Positions 1-5,059 of a DNA stretch of 5,059 nt are shown piece by piece. The position numbers and the translations under genes were made by a program. Position 1 is the stretch's first letter. Each line of letters opens with the position of its first letter. Under the pieces are notes generated by a model that saw only the letters and a program-made list of their open reading frames with translations, was not told where the DNA came from and searched no databases. The DNA lies in the NCBI GenBank assembly GCA_018816605.1, contig JAHIVS010000297.1, forward strand, positions 1 to 5,059, in the 5' to 3' direction. The DNA comes from Pseudomonadota bacterium. Lineage in GTDB: Bacteria > Desulfobacterota > Desulfobacteria > Desulfobacterales > Desulfobacteraceae.

Positions 1-1554
1 ATTTTCCTTGCCGTGGTCAATGACCGGCCGGAACTTTTGACACTCAAAGAGATACTCAATCATTTTATTGCCCATCGGAAAAATGTGATCATCCGGCGGA
101 CCCTGTTTGATCTGCGAAAGGCAGAAGAGCGGGCCCATATTCTGGAGGGGTTGAAAATTGCCTTGGACCATCTGGACGAAGTGGTGGCATTGATCCGGGC
201 TTCCCAGTCGCCGGAGGAGGCGAAAACAGGGCTGATGGAGACCTTCAGCCTGACGATCATCCAGGCCCAGGCCATTTTGGATATGCGGCTCCAGCGCCTT
301 ACCGGTCTGGAAAGGGAAAAAATAATTTCAGAATACGATGCCCTCCTCAAGGATATTGCCTGGTACAATGAGATTTTGTCCAGCGAGACCGTGGTCAAGG
401 GGCTGATTAAAGATGAACTAAACCAATTGTACGAAGAATTCGGTGATGCAAGGCGGACACAAATTGTGGAAAGCACGTCCACCATCGGTATTGAAGATCT
501 GATTGCCGAAGAAGACATGGTGGTGACGGTGAGCCGCAGCGGGTACATCAAACGAAACCCCATCACCCTTTATGCAAGTCAGCACCGGGGAGGCAAAGGC
601 AAGACGGCCATGGGAACCAAGACCGATGATTTTGTGGAGCACTTGTTTGTGGCTTCCACCCATGCCACTTTTTTGTTCATCACCAATTTTGGGAAGGTAT
701 ATCAGTCAAAGGTCTATGAATTGCCCATGGCCGGACGATCCAGCCTTGGAAAAGCCATTGTCAATCTTTTGAATTTTGATGAGGGGGAGAAACTGGCCAC
801 GGTTTTGACCGTGGATGAGTTTGTGGAAGACAAATATGTGATCATGGCCACCAAAAACGGACGGGTCAAGAAAACCGATCTGATGGACTATTCCAGACCC
901 AGATCCGGCGGTCTTATCGGTGTAAAGCTGGCCGAAGGAGACGAACTCATTGCCGCCCGGATCACCGATGGAAGCATGGATATCTTCCTGGGCTCTGAAG
1001 GGGGCAAAGTCATTCGTTTCAATGAAGCCGACGTCCGGGATACGGGCAGGGGATCCATGGGGGTTCGCGGTATGCGCATAGACGAGGGCACCCGTGTGGT
1101 GGGCATGGAGGTATTGGGGACTGAAGAGACCCTGTTGACGGTGACCGAGAACGGATTTGGCAAGCGGTCATCTGTTGAAGAGTACAGAACCCAGACCCGT
1201 GGCGGGAAAGGGGTGTTTTCCATTAAAACTTCCAAGCGGAATGGCCAGATGGTCGCCCTTGCCCTGGTGGGCGACAATGATGAACTCATGATGGTGACGG
1301 ACAAGGGAAAACTGATCCGGACCGCCATTGGCGGTATTAATGTGATTTCCAGAAATACCCAGGGCGTTAAATTGATCAACCTGGCACCCAAGGAAACCTT
1401 GATTGGAATCGCACGGCTTCCCGAGGGATCAGCGGGCGGGGATGAGGGTGAAGAGGATGAAGATACGGTTGGGGAAGCATATGACATGACAGACCAGATA
1501 TCCGATGAAATAGAAGACAATGAAGACCAGGAAGGAGACAACCCGGACGAATAA
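1..1554 (+). CDS. gyrA: DNA gyrase subunit A, C-terminal part (5' end outside window)
   Basis: GyrA is the DNA-breaking and DNA-wrapping subunit of type IIA gyrase, which introduces negative supercoils with GyrB. The frame is open from base 1 (I-F-L-A-V-V-N-D-R-P), so the gene enters from the left; the GTG at 13 is not its start. About 330 N-terminal residues, with the catalytic tyrosine, are missing. Residues 1-150 hold the end of the breakage-reunion domain and its coiled coil (QAQAILDMRLQRLTGLE). The roughly 35-residue insert of the E. coli protein just before this motif is absent. From about residue 165, six repeats of the GyrA beta-pinwheel follow. The first carries the GyrA box QHRGGKGK (194-201), which marks GyrA rather than ParC; blade five has a second box-like QTRGGKG (398-404). 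The last 43 residues contain 21 Asp/Glu and no Lys/Arg, like the acidic tail of E. coli GyrA, which modulates wrapping. The 3' end overlaps radC. Confidence 0.97.
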   Translation: MFLAVVNDRPELLTLKEILNHFIAHRKNVIIRRTLFDLRKAEERAHILEGLKIALDHLDEVVALIRASQSPEEAKTGLMETFSLTIIQAQAILDMRLQRLTGLEREKIISEYDALLKDIAWYNEILSSETVVKGLIKDELNQLYEEFGDARRTQIVESTSTIGIEDLIAEEDMVVTVSRSGYIKRNPITLYASQHRGGKGKTAMGTKTDDFVEHLFVASTHATFLFITNFGKVYQSKVYELPMAGRSSLGKAIVNLLNFDEGEKLATVLTVDEFVEDKYVIMATKNGRVKKTDLMDYSRPRSGGLIGVKLAEGDELIAARITDGSMDIFLGSEGGKVIRFNEADVRDTGRGSMGVRGMRIDEGTRVVGMEVLGTEETLLTVTENGFGKRSSVEEYRTQTRGGKGVFSIKTSKRNGQMVALALVGDNDELMMVTDKGKLIRTAIGGINVISRNTQGVKLINLAPKETLIGIARLPEGSAGGDEGEEDEDTVGEAYDMTDQISDEIEDNEDQEGDNPDE

Positions 1555-2263
1555 GGGTGAAGGGCATCGGAAACGGCTGCGGGAAAAATTTTTATCCAGC
1601 GGCCTTTCCGGGTTCCATGACTATGAAGTGATTGAACTGCTGCTCTCCCTGAATACACCCAGAAAAGACTGCAAATCCAGTGCCAAGTTGCTGATGAAGC
1701 GGTTTAAGAATTTCCAGGGGGTTCTGGAGGCCACACGGAAAGATCTTTGTTCCGTGGACGGGGTGGGTGAGGCAAGCAGTCTGGGGATTCTGCTGATTCA
1801 GGCAGTAGCGGAACGCTACCTTGCATCCAGAATTCTTTCCAAGGATGTGGTAAAAAATCCGGAAGATTTGATGGATTACCTGAACCATCTTATCGGATAC
1901 AAGTCAAAAGAACACTTTGTGGGAATTTTTCTGGATGCCAAGAACCGGGTGCTGGCCTCGGAAATTTTGTTTTCCGGCAGTCTGACGGGAAGCTCGGTCT
2001 ATCCCAGAGAGGTTATTGTTCACGCCCTTGCCCACAAGGCGGCTGCAGTAATTTTTGCCCACAACCATCCATCCGGGGATGTTGGTCCCTCTGCCAGTGA
2101 TCTTCAGATCACCAGAAAACTTTGTTTTGCCTTAACTAGTGTGGGGATCATTGTTCACGAACATCTCATTACCGGCACCCAAGGATTTTTCAGTTTTGCG
2201 GAAAAAGGGTTGATATTAAAATTTAATCAAGAGTTTGAATCCATCAATGAATACAGAAAATGA
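1520..2263 (+). CDS. radC: RadC family JAB/MPN-domain protein
   Basis: This 247-residue protein is a full-length RadC (UPF0758) homologue; the E. coli protein is slightly shorter. The N-terminal part has the conserved GHRKRLREKF block (15-24) and a helix-hairpin-helix-like SVDGVGEAS (78-86). The C-terminal part is a JAB1/MPN metalloprotease-like domain: EHFVGIFLDAKNR (131-143), YPREV (161-165), then the metal-site signature HNHPSGDVGPSASD (181-194) with H181, H183, S185 and D194 all present, and EHLITG (214-219). All expected metal ligands seem intact. The biochemical role is unsettled: the DNA-repair name came from an E. coli allele later traced to recG, and related genes often lie on mobile elements. 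ATG 1520 is the only ordinary start that keeps the GHRKRL block, but it has only a weak TAGAAG upstream. It lies 35 bases inside gyrA in another frame, implying shared transcription and perhaps reinitiation. The 3' end overlaps the next gene by 17 bases. Confidence 0.95.
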   Translation: MKTRKETTRTNKGEGHRKRLREKFLSSGLSGFHDYEVIELLLSLNTPRKDCKSSAKLLMKRFKNFQGVLEATRKDLCSVDGVGEASSLGILLIQAVAERYLASRILSKDVVKNPEDLMDYLNHLIGYKSKEHFVGIFLDAKNRVLASEILFSGSLTGSSVYPREVIVHALAHKAAAVIFAHNHPSGDVGPSASDLQITRKLCFALTSVGIIVHEHLITGTQGFFSFAEKGLILKFNQEFESINEYRK

Positions 2264-2549
2264 TATTCCCGAGTGTTTTGGCAACCTGGAAAAGGTCTTT
2301 CCCATGGGAAACAAAGGGCTTCGCCAGACGCCGGATGATTGTTTTTTCCATTGTCCTGTCAAGACCCGATGCTTGCGACAGGCCATCGCCGGCAAAGACG
2401 GGGCAACGGTCGAAGAAGAGGTTATTGAGAGGGGTGCCAAGGCGGGTGCCATTACTTTTTTTGAGCGGTGGTCCCGGAAAAAACAGGTTCACAAAAGAAA
2501 AATGGAAAAAAAGAACACCCCTGATACAGGGGGTGGGGAGGTGCCATGA
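2247..2549 (+). CDS. small four-cysteine protein of unknown function, 100 aa
   Basis: Function not recognised. From ATG 2247 the product has 100 residues; an in-frame TTG at 2235 would add four. It has four cysteines, C10, C32, C36 and C42, the last three in a C-x3-C-x5-C arrangement (C-FFH-C-PVKTR-C) preceded by FPMGNKGLRQTPDD. This spacing could ligate zinc or an Fe-S cluster, which is inference. A helical region follows (VEEEVIERGAKAGAITFFERW, 56-76 or so), then a very basic tail of Lys/Arg. No signal peptide or membrane segment is evident, so it is probably cytoplasmic. The pattern (FPMG..GLR.TP, Cys cluster, FFERWSRKK) matches short uncharacterised proteins I recall from Desulfobacterota; this is memory, not a search. 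The start overlaps the end of radC and the stop TGA overlaps the pgk ATG (ATGA), so it sits inside a tight operon and is likely coupled to pgk translation. Being a real gene is supported by these overlaps and by the plausible protein; no strong Shine-Dalgarno precedes it. Confidence 0.82.
   Translation: MNTENDIPECFGNLEKVFPMGNKGLRQTPDDCFFHCPVKTRCLRQAIAGKDGATVEEEVIERGAKAGAITFFERWSRKKQVHKRKMEKKNTPDTGGGEVP
2507..2513 (+). promoter_or_regulatory. candidate -1 frameshift slippery heptamer A AAA AAG
   Basis: The heptamer is in the right phase: zero-frame codons of the small Cys protein are GAA AAA AAG. This is the same heptamer, in the same phase, as in E. coli dnaX. A hairpin begins 2 to 4 bases downstream. 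A -1 slip would read GAA CAC CCC and stop at TGA 2522-2524, shortening the product by nine residues. The region is A-rich, so chance occurrence is quite possible, and I saw no good upstream Shine-Dalgarno stimulator. Confidence 0.3.
2516..2535 (+). promoter_or_regulatory. GC-rich hairpin directly before the pgk ribosome binding site
   Basis: The arm CACCCCTG (2516-2523) pairs with CAGGGGGTG (2527-2535) around the three-base loop ATA. There are eight pairs and one bulged G; six uninterrupted pairs lie next to the loop. The 3' arm ends where the pgk Shine-Dalgarno GGGGAGG begins, sharing one base. No T-run follows, so it is not an intrinsic terminator. It could modulate pgk initiation, be opened by ribosomes finishing the upstream gene, or stimulate frameshifting at the adjacent A-run. 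The role is inferred; the pairing is seen directly. Confidence 0.5.
2535..2541 (+). promoter_or_regulatory. Shine-Dalgarno for pgk
   Basis: GGGGAGG lies four bases before the ATG at 2546. It is a strong match with a rather short spacer and fixes the pgk start. It lies inside the last codons of the upstream Cys-protein gene. Confidence 0.8.
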
Positions 2550-3721
2550 AATCTGTTAGAGATATCCCTGTGGAGGGGAAACGGGTGTTTGTCCGGGTGG
2601 ATTACAACCTGCCCATGGATGAAAATTTAAATATAACCGATGATAACAGGATCAGGGCAACCATTGACCTGATTGAATACCTGCAGGCCCAAAAGGCAAA
2701 AATTATTCTGGCATCCCATATGGGAAGGCCCGATGGGGTCAGGGATAAAAAATTAAGCCTTCTCCCGGCAGCCCAATGCCTGGCGAAAATTCTGGATCGA
2801 CCGGTTTTGTTTGCCGATGATTGCATTGGGGATAAGGTGGAGCAGCAGGTTGCAGGCCTTGGGGCGGGGCAGATTCTCATGCTCGAAAATTTAAGATTTC
2901 ACAAGGAGGAAAAGAAAAATGATGCCGTTTTTGCAAAAAAACTGGCCGATCTGTGTGACGTCTACATCAATGAAGCGTTTGCGGTTTCCCACCGGAATCA
3001 GGCCTCGGTAACCGGCATACCAAAATTTGTTTCACAAGCCGGTGCCGGATTTCTACTTGAAAAAGAAGTCCAAGCCTACTATGATTCAGTGGAACATCCC
3101 CAAAAACCCCTTGTCGCCGTCATAGGAGGAGCAAAAGTTTCAAGCAAACTGGAAGCGCTCGAAAATATGCTTAATTTTGTTGATTACCTGATCATCGGCG
3201 GTGCCATGGCCAACACCTTTTTAAAGGCCCAGGGCATAGACACGAAAGGGTCGATGATCGAAATTGATTTGTTGGAGACAGCGGTTGCCATTATTGAAAA
3301 AGCCAGGCAAAAAAGCATAGAACTCCTTTTGCCGGTAGATCTGGTGGTCGCCGATCGCTTTGATAAAAATGCGGACACAAAAACGGTTTTGGCGGATGCG
3401 ATTCCCGACGAGTGGATGGCCCTGGATATCGGACCCAAAACGGCCGTAAGATATGCACAGGCGATTCAGGATGCCGCCACCATTGTCTGGAACGGTCCCA
3501 TGGGGGTTTTTGAAATGAAAAAATTTGCAGCTGGGACCCAGGCTGTGGCAGATGCCATCGCCGGATCAAAGGCATTTTCCATTGTCGGTGGGGGGGATAC
3601 AGGGCTTGCGGCAAAACAATGCAGGGTTGCAGATCGCATAAGCTATATCTCAACGGGAGGCGGCGCATTTTTACACATGCTGGAGGGGAAGAAACTGCCG
3701 GGGGTTGTTGCCCTGGAATAA
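2546..3721 (+). CDS. pgk: phosphoglycerate kinase
   Basis: This cytoplasmic enzyme of glycolysis and gluconeogenesis transfers phosphate from 1,3-bisphosphoglycerate to ADP, giving 3-phosphoglycerate and ATP. The gene is complete at 391 residues, normal for a bacterial PGK. N-domain substrate-site motifs: VRVDYNLP (16-23), DNRIRA (33-38) with the catalytic-type R36, SHMGRP (57-62), ENLRFHKEE (114-122) and HRNQAS (149-154). Nucleotide-domain motifs: IGGAKVSSK (193-201) with K197 and K201, IIGGAMANTF (216-225), WNGPMGVFE (315-323), GGGDT (348-352) and the C-terminal STGGGAFLHMLEGKKLPGV. All key residues I can place are present. A small variation is INEAFAVSH where many PGKs have NDAFGTAH. The ATG overlaps the upstream stop as ATGA and has a strong Shine-Dalgarno, so it is probably translated by coupling within the operon. 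Its usual partner gap is not adjacent in this window. Confidence 0.98.
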   Translation: MKSVRDIPVEGKRVFVRVDYNLPMDENLNITDDNRIRATIDLIEYLQAQKAKIILASHMGRPDGVRDKKLSLLPAAQCLAKILDRPVLFADDCIGDKVEQQVAGLGAGQILMLENLRFHKEEKKNDAVFAKKLADLCDVYINEAFAVSHRNQASVTGIPKFVSQAGAGFLLEKEVQAYYDSVEHPQKPLVAVIGGAKVSSKLEALENMLNFVDYLIIGGAMANTFLKAQGIDTKGSMIEIDLLETAVAIIEKARQKSIELLLPVDLVVADRFDKNADTKTVLADAIPDEWMALDIGPKTAVRYAQAIQDAATIVWNGPMGVFEMKKFAAGTQAVADAIAGSKAFSIVGGGDTGLAAKQCRVADRISYISTGGGAFLHMLEGKKLPGVVALE

Positions 3722-3730
3722 ACGATCCAC

Positions 3731-3736
3731 AAGGGA
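3731..3736 (+). promoter_or_regulatory. Shine-Dalgarno for the 351-residue gene
   Basis: AAGGGA lies seven bases before ATG 3744. It supports that start over an in-frame TTG at 3705, which would lie inside pgk and has no comparable site. Confidence 0.6.
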
Positions 3737-3743
3737 ATATCAG

Positions 3744-4799
3744 ATGGAATTTTGCAAGCAGCGGGAGTGTCTGAGCAGGGAAGACCGGTTGAGAAGATCC
3801 TACTATCAGGTGTTGCGCGATGAATTGGATCAGTTTGTTATCGGATATTCCCTTGTGGGATCCTATAATAATTTTTTGCGGCTGCGAACCCCCTATCCAT
3901 TTGTGGAGCTTCGGGAACTTAAACCCCGCGCCAGAATTCCATCCACAGAATTTGATGCCCAGAATTCATTTTTGATTATTTTTTCAGAAGATCTTATCGA
4001 CAAAAAACATAAAAAATACATCCGGTATTTTGATGCCAACAAGACCACCAAAACCAATCTATTGCGGCATAAATATTTTCCAAACGTGGAAAATTTCAAT
4101 CGGAATCTGAAATATTTTGAAACCAGCGAGTTTTTTTCATTGCTCAGATCCCTTTTACCGGTTGACTATGCCCTTCTGATCCAGAGAAACCAGAGAACAA
4201 AAGTGCAGTATGCCCTGACCCATTTCCATGTTCGGGTCGATTGGCCCATTGCCGATGCCTCTGAAAGCCTTGGCAAGTATTTGAGATATATTTCCAAGGA
4301 TCTCTATGAAAAAGGAGATCAATACGCCGAAAACCTTCAGAAAAAATTATTTGAGTATTACGGCATTCCCGTGATGGCAGGGGGCAGGAGAACGGCCGCC
4401 ATCGTTGCTGCTCAATATTTCCGGCAGTTTGACGGAATTACGACCGTTTATGTCTCTTCCAGTGAGTCCAGAAATCTTTTGCGCATCGATGAAAGGGGGG
4501 TGTCAAAATCGGTTCTGGTTAAATTATCGGCGGACCAGACTAAGGGTCTTGCCGACCTGGCCCGGATTTCCCAACGCAACTTTACCCAAAATTATGTGGT
4601 TGCCCGACAGGGCAAACACTATGTGTGTATCCTGAATGTGCGGTATGACCATACCAGCCATGCCCTGCCATCGGAAGGCGGTCGGCTGCGGGAAATAAAT
4701 TTTGATACCAGCTGGCTTACCGTGGCGGAAGAGCATATCCTGCCCGTTCCCTCGGTGATAAAATATGCACCCATCCCCCATAAAATGATTTATGTATAG
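3744..4799 (+). CDS. protein of unknown function, 351 aa
   Basis: I do not recognise a family. ATG 3744 is chosen for its Shine-Dalgarno; the frame stays open to a TAG at 4797-4799. The product has no evident signal peptide or membrane helix and looks soluble. The N-terminus is charged, with two cysteines (C4, C9). Residues 84-125 are rich in Lys, Arg, Asn and aromatics. A Gly/Ala-rich turn, PVMAGGRRTAAIVAAQYF (209-226), is followed by a probable alternating strand region (ITTVYVSSS, 232-240). The C-terminal part has YVVARQGKHYVCILNVRYDH (284-303) and ends in Pro-rich VPSVIKYAPIPHK. No catalytic signature is clear. It follows pgk by 22 bases on the same strand and probably belongs to the same transcript. 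Bases 3961-4140 count 54 G+C of 180 (30%), whereas a sample of gyrA (1081-1140) is 62%. This could reflect Lys/Asn/Phe-rich composition or later acquisition. That it is a real gene is supported by length, Shine-Dalgarno and protein-like composition. Confidence 0.85.
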   Translation: MEFCKQRECLSREDRLRRSYYQVLRDELDQFVIGYSLVGSYNNFLRLRTPYPFVELRELKPRARIPSTEFDAQNSFLIIFSEDLIDKKHKKYIRYFDANKTTKTNLLRHKYFPNVENFNRNLKYFETSEFFSLLRSLLPVDYALLIQRNQRTKVQYALTHFHVRVDWPIADASESLGKYLRYISKDLYEKGDQYAENLQKKLFEYYGIPVMAGGRRTAAIVAAQYFRQFDGITTVYVSSSESRNLLRIDERGVSKSVLVKLSADQTKGLADLARISQRNFTQNYVVARQGKHYVCILNVRYDHTSHALPSEGGRLREINFDTSWLTVAEEHILPVPSVIKYAPIPHKMIYV

Positions 4800-4802
4800 C
4801 CT

Positions 4803-4817
4803 TCTGCTTAAAGCAGA
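4803..4817 (+). repeat. short inverted repeat in the convergent junction
   Basis: TCTGCTT and AAGCAGA flank a single A four bases after the 351-residue gene stops, giving about five stem pairs with a five-base loop. No T-run follows on either strand, so it is at best a weak or factor-dependent terminator. The other 40-odd bases of the junction hold a tandem GATCC-GATCC and nothing else I can interpret. Confidence 0.35.
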
Positions 4818-4858
4818 TTCGAGATACCAGAACAGATCCGATCCGTTGGTTTGGAAGG

Positions 4859-5059
4859 TTATAATTTTTTTAACAGGGCAATTTCATCACAATTGGGAAA
4901 ACTGACACACCCGATGCAATCAGACCAGACCTTGATGGGCAGATCGTTTTTATCAATAATACTGAATCCGAATTGTTCAAAAAATGTCGGTCGGTAGGTA
5001 AGGGTGAACAAGTCTTTTATTTTAAAGTAAAAGGCCTCTTGAATCGCACGCTCCGCAAG
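4859..5059 (-). CDS. GNAT acetyltransferase, short N-acetylglutamate synthase type, C-terminal part
   Basis: The minus strand is open from the right edge to a TAA at 4861-4859, giving the last 66 codons; the start and most of the acetyl-CoA fold lie beyond the window. The fragment begins LAERAIQEAFYFKIKDLFTLTY, the end of the acetyl-CoA-binding helix and the strand after it, then YRPTFFEQFGF, the typical closing GNAT block. It ends with KVWSDCIGCVSFPNCDEIAL, with cysteines in C-x2-C-x5-C. The FTLTY...FFE.FGF...KVW..C..C..FP.CDE pattern matches short, stand-alone ArgA-like proteins that I recall in Desulfobacterota such as Geobacter, which acetylate glutamate in the first step of arginine synthesis. 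The substrate is inferred from resemblance, so no symbol is given. The gene converges on the 351-residue gene with 59 bases between stops. The cysteines may bind a metal or cluster, which is unproven here. Confidence 0.82.
   Translation of the reverse strand, partial: LAERAIQEAFYFKIKDLFTLTYRPTFFEQFGFSIIDKNDLPIKVWSDCIGCVSFPNCDEIALLKKL

Noticed and set aside
13..15. GTG as a possible start of the first gene
   Set aside because: The gyrA frame is open to base 1, and residues before the GTG fit the GyrA alignment. The gene continues beyond the window.
60..566. Minus-strand open frame (168 codons) opposite the 5' part of gyrA
   Set aside because: Shadow of gyrA; Ser/Arg-rich translation with no recognisable motif.
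888..1658. Long minus-strand open frame (256 codons) opposite gyrA
   Set aside because: It is antisense to the well-conserved GyrA pinwheel and the radC start. The translation is low-complexity and rich in Ser/Pro, as expected from the complement of a biased coding frame.
2260..2559. Alternative plus-strand frame (99 codons) overlapping the four-Cys gene
   Set aside because: It overlaps the pgk start, and its translation lacks the Cys block and the ATGA junction that support the chosen frame.
2934..2940. A-run A AAA AAA inside pgk, a possible slippery site
   Set aside because: It encodes AKK in a conserved region, and I saw no downstream hairpin. The PGK frame continues intact, so frameshifting has no evident purpose.
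2903..3011. Strong Shine-Dalgarno AAGGAGGA inside pgk followed by an out-of-frame ATG at 2919 (30 codons)
   Set aside because: The bases encode the conserved PGK stretch HKEEKK, which explains the purine run. The short product has no features suggesting a real gene.
4779..4794. Inverted repeat CATAAA-ATGA-TTTATG at the end of the 351-residue gene
   Set aside because: Six AT-rich pairs inside coding sequence without a T-run; too weak to call a terminator.

Overview
The window reads as a compact stretch of bacterial chromosome. Five plus-strand genes are packed almost without gaps: gyrA (3' part), radC, a small four-cysteine protein, pgk, and a 351-residue protein I do not recognise. The tail of a minus-strand acetyltransferase gene enters from the right edge. 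The most likely source is an anaerobic member of the Desulfobacterota (sulfate-reducer type). That is inferred mainly from two proteins: the short GNAT acetyltransferase with a cysteine cluster at its C-terminus, and the small four-Cys protein next to radC/pgk. Both resemble proteins I remember from that group. No search was run, so the taxonomy is tentative.

Layout. 1-1554: the last 517 codons of DNA gyrase subunit A, covering the end of the breakage-reunion domain, the six-bladed DNA-wrapping domain and an acidic tail. 1520-2263: radC, overlapping gyrA by 35 bases in another frame. 2247-2549: a 100-residue protein with four cysteines, overlapping radC by 17 bases and overlapping the pgk start as ATGA. 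2546-3721: complete phosphoglycerate kinase. 3744-4799: a soluble-looking 351-residue protein of unknown function, 22 bases after pgk, with an AT-rich core. 4800-4858: a 59-base convergent junction with a small inverted repeat and no convincing terminator. 4859-5059 (minus): the last 66 codons of a GNAT acetyltransferase of the short N-acetylglutamate synthase type. There is no gene-free stretch over 300 bases, and I saw no tRNA, rRNA, CRISPR array or insertion sequence.

The overlaps and short spacers suggest that gyrA to the 351-residue gene are co-transcribed and partly translationally coupled. The functions (DNA topology, a JAB/MPN protein, glycolysis) do not form an obvious single pathway, so this looks like a housekeeping operon carrying two uncharacterised passengers. 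I see no clear defence or mobile system. The best leads are the four-Cys protein, a dnaX-like A AAA AAG plus hairpin at its 3' end just before the pgk ribosome binding site, and the unknown protein after pgk.
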